Assembly (NCBI GenBank): GCA_024180945.1
Contig: JAKSGN010000016.1
Location: 1 to 64,000 of the forward strand
Origin: Macrophomina tecta
Taxonomy: Eukaryota > Ascomycota > Dothideomycetes > Botryosphaeriales > Botryosphaeriaceae
DNA: 64,000 nt
Reading direction: 5' to 3'
Numbering within the stretch: the first letter of the stretch is position 1; each line of letters opens with the position of its first letter. Position numbers and translations under genes: made by a program. Of the stretch, positions 45,748 to 55,784 are shown piece by piece. Below the pieces are notes generated by a model. It was not told where the DNA came from and ran no database searches. It saw nothing but the letters and a program-made list of their open reading frames with translations.

Positions 45748-47992
45748 ATGGACTCTAGCAACGATCAACACTCTGTTTTAAGCCTCTCTAGCGCGCCCAC
45801 TAGCCTCTTTTCCTCTCAACAGGACTCAGATCCTGCGCAACCCACCAATCTTGCCGTTGATGGCCGAGGACCTGTACGCGAAGGGTGGGAGTACTTCCCA
45901 TGGCAGAAATTCCGTGGATATCATGTCACAGAGTCAAAGCAGCGCAGCGGGTGGACTTGGGAGCACGCATATGACATTGAGGACGTAGAAGGGCGTACCC
46001 GCTGGGTCTGTATGTACTGCGTGCACAAGAAAGCCCACAAACCAGCTAGCTTCGCTGCTGCTGGCACTGATAATCAGGCAAGGCACCTGGTGACTGAGCA
46101 CAAGGTTGAGGATCCTACAGGGAAGCGTCACGTCAAACGGGCCAAGATTTCAGTTGCTCAGCGGCTTGGACTGGATACGAATAGGCCTTCAGAGCAGGCT
46201 ATTGTCAATCGCCTTGTCACATCATTCAATCCGGCGTACTTCCAGCAACTACTCACTGATTGGGTCTCATCCGATAACATTCCTTTCCGCAAGCTTGAAA
46301 GCGAGAGATTCAGGCGCGTTCTTAGCTATTTGAATCCTGCAGTAACGTCTACTGGCAGCCTTCCAACACACTCTACTGTTCGTAAATGGCTACTTGATGA
46401 ATTCAACCGCCATAAAGGGATCGTTGCTGAGCTTCTTCAGAGCTCACCTGGCCTTATACACCTTGCCTTTGACGGCTGGACGTCGTGTAATCACCTCTCT
46501 CTACTCGGTATTAACGTCTTCTTCCTTACGTTCTCTGGCACGCTTCGCAAGTTCCTTATTGGCCTCCCACACGCCGAAGGACGGCATACTGGTGACAGCC
46601 TTGCGGAAGAGGTAGCCCAGATAATTATGGAATGGGGCATTGGAGGGCAACTTGGCTACTTTGTCACGGATAACGCGTCAAACAACGACACGTGCATGGA
46701 CGCGCTAGCTGAAGAGTTTGGCTTCAATCACAAGCACCGCCGCTTGCGCTGCATTGGCCATATCATAAACCTGGTAGTCCGCCAGATCCTCTTTGGCAAG
46801 GAAGCTGACGCGTTTTCGAGAACACTGCGCTCAGCCAGGAGCTACTCGCTGAGCTCCTACTCTGGCGCAAGAAGGCCCTATCGGCAAGCTTCACAATATC
46901 GTCCACTGGATTCAGCGCTCAAACCTTGTCTATCAGAGACTGCACCAACTTCAGCGGAAAGAGCAAGCGTTGACTGGCGAAAACGGCCCTACCTACGAGG
47001 TTATAGAAGATAATGCGACACGATGGAACTCTACCTCCGCCATGATTGAGCGCGCAATCAAGCTACAGTCAGTCATTGACGCCCTCGTCCTCCACGAAGT
47101 TCAAGAATGGGATAAATACGTCAAGCCTCGCACTGCTAGTAGGACTCAGCCAATGCCAGCTAAGACAAAGAACAAGCCGGCAATCGTGGATGATTATCTA
47201 ACCTCAGATGATTGGGCAACTCTTGCTGAATATCACTCCATCTTGAAGCCTTTTCATGAAGTCACAATCAGGCTACAAGCCAACCCAACTAGTGGTAGGT
47301 TTGGCGGCTTATGGGAAGTCCTTCCATGCATGGAGTACCTGTTGAACAAGCTGGAGGAGGTCAAGATCCGCACAGATCAGTATCCTGACTCTCACTTCAA
47401 GGTGAACATCAATTTGGGGTGGGCTAAGCTAGATGAGTACTATCAGCTCCTTGATGATACTCCAGCTTACGTCGCAGCTTGCGCCCTTCACCCTGCCTAC
47501 CGCTGGGAGTGGATTGAGGATCAGTGGGCATTCAAGAAGAGCTGGATCAAGAAGGCAAAGGCAGCTGTTCTAAAGCTCTGGAAGGATGAGTATCAGTCAA
47601 TTGCTATTGCTGAGGACCCACAGCTACCGCAGAAGCGTAAACGCGAACATCTCAGCGAATTTGACAGCTGGCTTGCTGCCTCCAGGAGGACCAAGCATCT
47701 AGATCCGACCGAGGATGAGTACACCTACTGGCAGCTCGATACCTCTCCTACAGATGACGCAGTCACCAATCCAGTTGATTACTGGATACTACGCCGCCAG
47801 CAATACCCCCGCCTATCACGTATGGCTCTGGACCTCTTTTCTATACCGGCAATGTCGGCAGAGGTGGAGAGGATATTCAGTTTGGCAGGACAAATGGTGA
47901 CGCCATTGCGCAATAGGCTGGAGGCCAATACTATAGCAGTTGGGCAGATACTACGCTCATGGAACGCAGAAGGCATCATTGAAAGAAGTTGA
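45748..47992 (+). pseudogene. Inner hAT transposase with two frameshifts
   Basis: Starts MDSSNDQHSVLSLSSAP at 45748. A BED-like zinc finger (WVCMYC...ARHLVTEH) is at about residues 88-125. The catalytic region has HLAFDGWTS and YFVTDNASNNDTC, then RCIGHIINLVVRQ. Near 46836 a base is missing in GCCCAG and near 46870 another in AAGGGGCCC. The frame then shifts to GKLHNIVHWIQRS and runs open to 47992. It ends with QYPRLSRMALDLFSIPAMSAEVERIFS and the dimerisation tail. Both lesions are single-base losses in short homopolymers. Confidence 0.88.
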
Positions 47993-49705
47993 GGACTCTA
48001 TACACGCGGGAGTAGCTATAGCTAGCAAGAGTTAGCTAGATTGTATGGCTATCAATCTCAACACTATGCCAAGCATCACGAGATTTTGCTACGTGAACCG
48101 TGTGTCAATCAATTCAATTCAATCAATATCAACACCTTATTGATCAATCAATTTGACCTTATTGGAAAATCCTATCAATCAATCAATCTGGACCCGATAT
48201 TGACGTTGATTGAATTGATTGCCACCCTGCTCGTGTTGCGCCTGCGCAATTGCGGCCTGCAGAGCGTCCTCACTAGTTGCAAAGAGAAAGGCTTGAAGGG
48301 ACAAGTTAATGATGTGGCCGGCACACCGCGTTCGAGAGGACACTGGGTCAAGTGTAAGGCCGTACTCTTGCGACAGCTCAACAGCAAGTTGGCGGAGACA
48401 GGTGTCATTCTTTGCGTCATTGTCCCCAGTGAAGTAGCCGATTCGGGGCGCTAAGTGGTACTGTCGGATAATCGTCATCAAGTGAGGTGCCATAGCCGTG
48501 CCGGCGTGAGAGCGGCGGAGGTTTGGTAGCCCTAGCAATGCTTTCCGAGGTTTGTAGGCCTCGTCAACCCATTGGGCGTGAACAGCGATATAGGCCTTCC
48601 GCTGAGGAGAAGACCATACGTCCATAGCAATGTGTACGAGGCTCCGGGCACGTTCTAGCCATTCCTTTACGGATTGTTGATGCGCATCGTAGGCCCTATC
48701 CAAGTCCGCCGCAACTGTGCTACCGGAATCAGTTAGGAACTCTTCAACGGCAGGGTTTATCGCGGCCAGAAGTGCCTGGTATTCCGGCCAGGTTACGAAG
48801 TTGAGCGGTAAATGTTTATGTGCGGATAGCAACATCTGTGCCTCTCGAAAGGCATCGACATTGATTACACTCCGTAGAGTGTTCATCTCATTCTCCCTGA
48901 CTTGCTGCAGCCGCTTGCCGGTTGTTCTTGCGAAGGCATTTTCGATGGCTAGTTGGCGCCTGTTTTGAGATTTTGAATCCTCTCGAACAAGTATGTGATG
49001 AGCCTTCTCGAGATGATAGCGGGCGTTGCCAGATATGTGGGTTGACCAGGATGGATTGCGACAACGCGTGCAGTAGTGAAGTAATTTCCCGCTCATAGTA
49101 CGTGGCTCGTCGCCTTGAGCTTCTCGAAAGTGATCCCATGTTGATGTGGCTCTCAGTTTCCGTCTCTTGACCGTATGCTGAGCTGACGATGCCTCGGGTT
49201 CTGACAGTGTGCTGGCAACTTGTGAGGCACTGTCAGAGGGTACCACGGAGGAAGAACTTGACGGGGCATTGGATTGGGGCAGTGAGGATATGTTGACGTC
49301 CATTGTCGTGTGTAGAGATATGTCGCTGATGTATTACGAACTGCGTACTTGCAACGTGACGGGTATGGCGAGGCAGCAGTTTCGGTTGCTAGGAGTTACA
49401 AACATTGGAGTTCACCTCCTATCTAGAGGCCTGATAAGCAGTAATATGCGTACAAGACTGCAATTTAATCTGAAACACTCTGGGGGAATTGGCGCTGGAA
49501 AATAGTGGGCCTATATTATTAATAGTTAACAATATATATTTATTGGCAGCGTCTATATTATTATCCTTATGGAAAAGCTTAACAATAAATATGCCCTTAA
49601 TAATAAATATATATTTATTACTGGGATGTCTGGCACGTAGTTACCCTTTTTGCCTACAGCCACTGTCTTATCGTGCGCTGGCTTCACCACCACACGAAGG
49701 GGGTG

Positions 49706-49842
49706 TGTTGGAATATCACGTGTGTGTACAATAAACTTTAGCTTAGTCACGGAAGAGGACGGATAAGAGGACTCCCCTGAGCGTCCCTCTCACGCCTCAT
49801 GCCACTCATTCTCAATGGATGGTATCACCACCAATTCCAACA
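49706..49842 (+). repeat. Copia-2 3' LTR (clean)
   Basis: Runs from TGTTGGAATATCACG to CCAATTCCAACA, 137 bp, followed by the target duplication TGAAT. It differs from the 5' LTR almost only by RIP-type transitions. Confidence 0.92.
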
Positions 49843-50579
49843 TGAATTTAGTGCTTGCTAGTGCTCCTAAGGTCTGGCTTCTCGTCCAGCTAAGGTTCCG
49901 TGAGAAGTTGAAAGCTAAGGTAAGGGAGGAATTAATAGAAGATAAAGAATCTTATGCGTGTTCGTAGTTTATGCGTTATCTAAATAAACTACTCTCGCCG
50001 GAGCTTCTAGACTCTTAGGAGATCCCTTACCACACTGTCCCCTGCAAGGCCGGCGAGATGATCGTCACATTATTAGAGACTTATTATTAAGTCATTAATG
50101 CCGGCACCAACTACGCTGTAGTAGTTAACTTTGCAGTCGAGCCCGACTAGACTAGTATACCGGCGGGATATAGATTCTGCAAGAAGGGGTACAGCCTAGG
50201 GGTAGAGCTAATAATAGCTAAGCAGCTTCGAGTGCAAGAATCTAATGCTTATGGACCCGATTATTAAGCCGACGAGGACGAAGTCTACTCTGACGATGAG
50301 CCGAAGAAACCCTATTCGAATGTATATCTAACTTTAGATCATACTCCCGGTAACATCACGTCCGTAGTAGATAAAGATATCGAAGCATTCATAGACGTAA
50401 TAATTCGAAGTACTACGACGGAATTCCCAACGCCGAGTCCGGAATGGCCTCAAGCCCCACCAACGCCAGGTAATCCTACCTTAGATACTTTAAAGTCACG
50501 CTCGAACACACCGATAGTGCGAGAGATTAACCATAATAGTAGTAAAATTAATGAGGATCGAGCCTTATGCTTAGACAAC

Positions 50580-50832
50580 TGTTGGAACAAGTGGTGTGAC
50601 GGCTTGATCAATGATAAAAGAATCAATTGGAATGAGTGGCATATCTAGTAGAGGGAGGCCGTACGGGCTTCCCTTATACCTATTCTACCTACTAGGGTAA
50701 AACGGGTATGTAACTTGCTTACCTACTGAGACAAGTGCGCAACGAGTATAAGACATAACTGAATCCAAAACACTACTGAATCAAATATTCCAACAACTTG
50801 GCAAAAGCCACATACACGTGATTGATCCAACA
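50580..50832 (-). repeat. Solo LTR of the Copia-1 family
   Basis: 253 bp, TGTTGGAACAAG to GATCCAACA on the plus strand. It is longer than the Copia-1 LTRs through an internal segment (AATATTCCAACAACTTGGC). The flanks ACAAC (left) and ATGAT (right) do not match each other; the right flank is the complement of the flank at 35423. It cuts off the JmjC remnant. Confidence 0.88.
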
Positions 50833-50873
50833 ATGATTTATGCTGATTTTCATCAACTTAGGAACTAGAGGAC

Positions 50874-51188
50874 TTCCTCTTTCGGGCTGGCAATAAAAAA
50901 CGGTCACATTTCGATCTGCACATCCACTGCGAAAAAGAATGCTCCGGCGGAAACGAAGTGCACGAGGCTGACTACGAAGAACGCCTACGGATTTCTGCAG
51001 TGTTCCTCAAATGGGAATTGGTCCATTTTATTTGCTTTATTCCAAAGCGGCCATACGTTCTAGCAGCCCCGGGACATAGCATCCCAGCTCTGAAGTCTGA
51101 TGAAGATCTTTTTTTACTCTTCATACCATCACCAGATATCTCGGAGGTCTCATCGATCTTTGAGAAGGGTCTTTGTAAGACTTTGTAA
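50874..51188 (+). pseudogene. Unrecognised open-frame fragment
   Basis: The plus frame DFLFRAGNKKRSHFDLHIHCEKE...VFLKWELVHFICFIPKRPYVLAAPGH...ISEVSSIFEKGLCKTL ends at 51188. No domain is recognised. The frame meets a stop just upstream, near the LTR, so it may be the 3' end of a gene broken by the rearrangement. Confidence 0.35.
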
Positions 51189-51892
51189 TGAGTAGAGAAT
51201 GAATTGACGATGCTACTGAAGAGTGTAACGAGTGGTGGGGGAGGATCCCCTTTATACTACAGTGTCGGGCTAGTAAGCCGCGGATAGTCCTGTAACGCTT
51301 AATGTTTGACAGCCTTCTACTAGCTGAAGATAGGACGCGGCTACTTTAAGTCCTATCTCCACCGTTTCAACCATGCAGAAGACGATGGATGTCCATACTC
51401 TAGTTCTGTAAAACAAACGCCGAGGCACCTCCTACCAGAAAGTCCTCTGTACAGAACCGAAAGGCTCTTAGTAAAGAACGCTCTAAGCGCAAAGCGAATA
51501 AACCTCCGGGGCCTCCTCTCCATAGCTGAAGGAATCTCTGCTACGGTAGACTTCCTTCAAAAAAACCGAAGATATCCACGCGTCGGTTGGGTCTCAGTCG
51601 GTGCTGCAAGACCATTCGACCAAACCAAGAGCGACTCGCAGGGACCGACCAGTAGACAGAAGGTACAGCAGTAACAGCCTGGCGGCTGGTTAGCCCCAAC
51701 AGCTCTATATACAGAGGCGTGCCGTGACAAGTAGCAGGCATAAGTGTTGGACCGAAAAAAGCACGGCGCCGCACTGTTATTCAGTGCGAATTGATTAAGT
51801 TATATCCCAACAATAAGAGGCCCAACCCTCCCACCCTTCTCCCTTTTTTTTCTACTGCCGCACAACATCAAGAATCTCATCCTTCCACTATG
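51189..51892. other. Unassigned sequence downstream of the Zn2Cys6 gene
   Basis: Non-RIP sequence of moderate GC. A 77-codon minus-strand frame (51541-51774) and others are short and unrecognised. I see no terminal repeats or tRNA. It serves as the 3' flank of the regulator gene. Confidence 0.4.
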
Positions 51893-53300
51893 TCAAGAGA
51901 CGGACATCCGAGAAATTTCTTCAAAATGGCCGCTTACATCGCGAAGACGGCTTTGCAGCTCCTCAAACATACGAGCCTGAAATCGCTCCTTGGATTCATC
52001 AACGTAAGATCTACCCTGCGCCAGCATCTCCTGAAGGCGCGTGAGCTGGAGCGAGAGTAGGGCATCCATGACCCGAGCCCATTCTTTTGGAGTGTTTGCG
52101 GGGTAAGACCCGACGAAAATTGGCCACTCTAATAGCTCATCACAGAGAGGCCCGCCCCATTGATGTTGGATGGCTTTCTTCGCCCAAGAGGTGTATGACG
52201 CATGTAGTCGTTGTAGAATGCCGATTATCTTATCCGCGGCCAGCAACGTCAACAGTGTGGCCACCGATGAGCAGCTCTTATTACATCTGAGGAGCGCCTC
52301 ACAGCCCGCCATCGTCTTTTTATTCGCCGCGAGAGCAGCCTCAGCAGTCACCGGGGATACTATCTCTGCCCAGGCCACAGACTCCTCGAGGTCTGAAATT
52401 GCTTGCTTCACACATTTACAGCCCGGTGCAAAGCCTTCGGGGTTAGGTAGACCGTCTGTAGGGTTGAGACTATTCGCACCGATGTCGTCTGGAAATGCGT
52501 TGCCCGGTTCGCTGGAGGCGGCAAAGGAAGTGCAAGGTGTTAGGGAGAAGTCGTTGACAGCAAAGGTGGCCGCGTCAGAAAGATGCGGTTGTGTGATTAC
52601 TACGAAACATGCGTCAACTAGGGGCGAAGATTTGAATCAAGAAGGAGGTAATGTACCCGGTGCCAATGAGCCGTCACTCGCGTCAGACATTGCACTGGAA
52701 CCGATTTCGAGAGCGTTACCCGAGGCGCCCGATGGCTCATCTAAATGTCCCCGCCTGCTATCCTTCACGTCCAACCACGCGCCATCTCCAGTCAGCATAA
52801 ACACGCCGAAACCTGGTTGCTCTTCTGTGGCCAGGTGGTCGGATCTTCCGCATGACGAGGAGCCTAGCGGTGTCTCTAGGAGCATCTTGCTCGCGCCCAT
52901 CGTCAGCTCAACCGGCTCCTCCTCCACCGAGAACGCTTTCTGCTCCGGAGTGATTGGCTTCAGCTCCGCACCGGCATACCCTCCATCTCGCAGAAATTGG
53001 TTCCTCGGCGGAAGCTTTCTTTCTTTTTTGTGGAGTCGCTTTCTCTTTGCTGTGTATGTGCACTCGATTGCCTTGGACAAACATCGTTGACATGCTGGAC
53101 TCTCGCCGCTGCATCGGAGCTACGCAGATCAGCAAACTAATTAGGTAATTGCTTCTGAAAACGCGAAGCACTACCTTCTTGGCTTTACAATTGCCACATG
53201 CGTAATGTCGGTCGATTCTGGGCGCCGGTCTGTAATGGATAGCACAAAACGCGCGAGATGAACCGTTCTTCTCACGTTGCGGCGATGCAGCTGCAAGCAT
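51893..53300 (-). CDS. AflR-like Zn2Cys6 transcription factor
   Basis: Predicted DNA-binding activator of the kind that controls polyketide clusters. Exons inferred: 53300-53175, 53119-52657, 52599-51893, giving 431 residues; introns of 55 and 57 bp. Only splicing across 53120-53174 completes the binuclear zinc cluster: C35, C38, C45, C52, C55, C62 (CX2CX6CX6CX2CX6C), followed by a basic linker (KRKRLHKKERK). The C-terminal half has the Cys-rich pattern of the AflR regulatory domain (CKCVKQAISDLEE; GCEALLRCNKSCSS; LLTLLAADKIIGIL). Length and layout fit AflR (about 440 residues). No stops or RIP. The first intron splits the zinc cluster, a common arrangement. Confidence 0.8.
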
Positions 53301-54198
53301 GGTAGGTGCCGATTGATAAGCTTGAGTTCAAAAAAATTGGATGCAAAGAATGCAAACTACAGCCGCCGGTGCTTTGACCTTGTGGTGGGAAATTTAAAAT
53401 AGCTGATCTAAGTTTTGCGTCGTGATAGGTAGATATAGTCCTCGCTCCCAGCTGCGAAACCCCACTCAAGGAACCAGGATTGGGTGCCTGGATGCAGCTG
53501 ACACTTTCGCACCAAATTGTGCGTTCTTTGGGTGGTTGATGGAAAATAGCCGAGCAAAACGGCAGAAGAAAGTCACCGGCACTACTGGCCGAGCGGCACC
53601 AGATGTGGGAGCCAAACCGCGCATGAATAGCCGCATGAGAAAGATTGCTGTGACCGTGCTCGCAGCCCCCGGCGCAGCTCGCGACGTGCTCCTATGCACG
53701 AACAGAGTTCAGTTTGCGCCGGCGCCATGCCACATCCTCGTAGGCCATCGGCATGACTCGTCACCGCTGCGCGAGCGTATCACACGACACGGGCCGTGGT
53801 CGGTCCATCGCGGGACTGTGGACGGAATTTTTTTTTCTTCTTCTTTTGGGACGAGATCGGCTGCTTTTGTAGCCCCATATTTGGTTAGCTTCTTAGCATT
53901 CGAAAAGTCCGAGACATTCGCCTGTTGGATACGCTGCCCGAATTGGCCGCGGCTGCTGGTGGAACGGACCTTGCAGGGGTAGCTAGTATAATATTCTCGT
54001 TTCTGCTGTCCTCGTCTCGCTCGTATATAGCAGCTGATTCGCAGGCCGGGCAAGCATTAACGAGCATGAAGAGCGGCTGTGGCGGAGGAACGGAGCTATC
54101 AGCAGAGCCACATGATTTATGCCACCCGATAGAGGGTCTTACAGGGCGTAGAGTATAGACCAGCGGCATAACATATAAATATATTCGTTAGATATAGT
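53301..54198. promoter_or_regulatory. Upstream region of the Zn2Cys6 gene
   Basis: About 900 bp between the regulator start and the Fot-2 left end. Frames of 60-186 codons on both strands overlap one another and carry no recognisable domain, so I treat the stretch as promoter and spacer. No specific binding site is claimed. Confidence 0.35.
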
Positions 54199-54200
54199 TA

Positions 54201-54246
54201 ACGTGTTCTACAAGCGAGTGCATCACACAAGCGAGTGCATCACCTC
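54201..54246 (+). repeat. Fot-2 left terminal repeat
   Basis: Starts ACGTGTTCTAC and holds two copies of ACAAGCGAGTGCATCAC in tandem (17-bp period), the same design as the Fot-1 and Fot-3 ends. Confidence 0.8.
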
Positions 54247-55520
54247 CCCCACCAAAACGCGTCTCCTCTCTTTAAGACGCGATGCCTCAACCAACTCATC
54301 ATCAATCATTAAATAATGAAGGTGCAGTTATTCTAGCTGTTTCAGCGCTCCAGAAAAACCAAATCCCGACCGCCCGTTGCGCTGCAAAGGAGTACGCCGT
54401 CCACTACTCGACCGTGAATCGACGCGCTAAAGGAATCCCTTCCCGACGCGATTGCGCACCTAACTCTCGAAAGCTTACGCCTACCGAAGAATCCGTTATC
54501 GTCGAACGTATTCTCGACCTAGATTCGCGAGGATTTCCGCCCCGACTCGAAGCCGTTAGAGATATGGCGAACAAGCTCCTCGCTGGCCGCGCTGGAGGCC
54601 AGGTTGGCAAGAACTGGCCTACCAACTTCATAAAGCGGACCCCTGAGCTCAGAACACGTCTGAATCGCAAGTACGATGACCAGAGGGCTAAATGCGAGGA
54701 CCTAGAGCTTATTATAGGCTGGTTTAGCCTCGTACGGAATACAATCGCGAAGTACGGGATCGTAGACGACGATATCTTCAACTTTTGACGAAGCGGGCTT
54801 CCTTATGGGCGTTATTGCAGCCGCAATAGTTGTCACAGCCTCCGAACGACGTGCTCGACCAAAGACAAGGCAGCCAGGCAATCGCGAGTGGGTTTCGGTA
54901 ATCCAGGGAGTCAACGCGAAAGGGTGGGCGATCCCGCCGTTCGTGATATTCAAGGGACAATACCACCTTTCAGCTTAGTACAGCGACGATATACCAGGCG
55001 ATTAGGTTATCGCAACGAGCGATAACGGTTGGACGACAAATGAGCTTACGTTCCAGTGGCTACAGCACTTCGAAAAGCACGCGAAGGATCGCACAACTGG
55101 AGCATATCGTCTTTTGATTCTTGACGGCCACGAGAGCCATCATTCGGCTGAATTCGAGTCGTTTTGCCAGGAACATAAGATTATCACGCTCTGTATGCCT
55201 GCGCATTCATCCCACCTCCTCCAACCACTTGATGTCAGTTGTTTTGCGGCCCTTAAGAAGGCGTACGGGAAGCGGATCGAGGGCCTGATGCGAAACCACA
55301 TCAACCACATCACGAAGCTCGAGTTCTTACCAGCGTTTAAAGCGGCGTTCGAAGCCGCCTTCATACCGCAGAATATCACTGAAGGATTCCGAGGCGCAGG
55401 ATTAGTCCCACATAATCCAGACGCCGTGATTTCAAAGCTTGATGTTCGACTTCGGACGCCAACGCCACCCCAGACCGAGGCTACGGCTTGGGACTCCCAA
55501 ACACCATTATCTCAGTGTCA

Positions 55521-55593
55521 TCAGACTATAGATTGATCACGTGTGCCAAGCTGCGCTAGACCATTCTGGTCGGGCACTCAATCTATAGTCTGA
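55521..55593. repeat. Left-end hairpin (16-bp perfect stem)
   Basis: TCAGACTATAGATTGA at 55521-55536 pairs exactly with TCAATCTATAGTCTGA at 55578-55593 around a 41-base loop. Confidence 0.85.
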
Positions 55594-55784
55594 GGGGAAG
55601 ATCGACCCCACCATACAACTTTGCGAACTTTTTTGTCTCCACCATAACGCCCGAATTGAGCGCTCATAGACCATAGAGACCCTGAACCGACATTGCAGAA
55701 CAGAATGCCATCACCCGGATCCCGAGATTCGACCTCTACGCCGAAACGTTGCGCTCGAGGGAGGGCCCTATCGCATCAAACCAA

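Larger units (their letters stand above)
45372..48229 (+). mobile_element. Inner hAT transposon
   Basis: A 2858-bp element with terminal inverted repeats starting CAGGGTGGCAATCAATTCAA and an 8-bp target duplication CTCGTGTT (45364-45371 and 48230-48237) inside the outer transposase gene. It is on the opposite strand to its host. Both subterminal regions are packed with TCAATCAAT-type motifs. Confidence 0.95.
44144..49303 (-). pseudogene. Outer hAT transposase, open apart from the inner insertion
   Basis: Reads 49303 to 48230 (358 codons), then, past the inner element and one duplication copy, 45363-44884, a 53-bp intron (44831-44883) and 44830-44144, for 746 residues in one frame. The N-terminus has a BED-type zinc finger (TSTWDHFRE...CTRCRNPSWSTHISGNARYHLEKAH). 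The hAT core has AMDVWSS, YFTGDNDAKNDTC and RCAGHIINLS, and KLHNIAVFIRNS and RWNSW follow the insertion. The C-terminal dimerisation motif is EYPRLHQLAIDILSVPAMSDDPERVFS. No stop or frameshift apart from the insertion. Confidence 0.88.
44042..49632 (-). mobile_element. Outer hAT transposon, interrupted by an inner hAT
   Basis: Bounded by terminal repeats CAGACATCCCAATAATAAAT (left) and its near-inverse ending GGGATGTCTG (right), with the exact 8-bp target duplication GCACGTAG at 44034-44041 and 49633-49640 inside the Copia-2 3' UTR. Total 5591 bp, or about 2.7 kb without the inner element. No RIP is visible. Confidence 0.93.
38648..49842 (+). mobile_element. Copia-2: RIP-mutated Copia carrying nested hAT elements
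   Basis: Plus-strand Copia related to Copia-1. LTRs of 137 bp lie at 38648-38784 and 49706-49842, and a primer-binding site GTTATGAGCCCGG at 38785-38797. A polypurine tract GAAGGGGGTG lies just before the 3' LTR. Flanks are TAAAT (38643-38647) and TGAAT (49843-49847): a 5-bp duplication in which one copy changed G to A, as RIP would. The left LTR and coding region are RIP-mutated; the right LTR is almost clean. A hAT element occupies 44042-49632. Confidence 0.9.
36430..50579 (+). pseudogene. RIP-destroyed JmjC-domain gene, split by a Tc1 element and Copia-2
   Basis: Three collinear blocks: about 36430-36678, 37989-38647 and 49848-50579. Reading Q or W at the stops, block two gives a basic N-terminal region and then PGVYTAYKYYSTGRGSGLVI, MEDRYLGLIN. 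Block three gives LVLASAPKVWLLV, then IPYHTVPCKAGEMIVTL, TYYQVINAGTNYAVVVNFAVE. This is the JmjC cupin fold: ligand segment HxE, the APKxW strand and PGE...YHxVxNxGxNxAxAxNF. Both iron-binding His positions are now Tyr (TATATGGAA and TATTATTAA), as RIP of CA to TA predicts. The C-terminus is acidic and breaks off at the LTR at 50580. RIP implies that it was once repeated. Confidence 0.65.

Noticed and set aside
44042..49632. Reading the two hAT gene blocks as a head-to-head transposase pair or a single new multi-gene system
   Set aside because: Exact 8-bp duplications and terminal repeats show two independent nested insertions.
53422..53982. Plus-strand 186-codon frame upstream of the Zn2Cys6 gene
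   Set aside because: No recognisable motif, several comparable frames on the opposite strand, and it occupies the promoter of the regulator.
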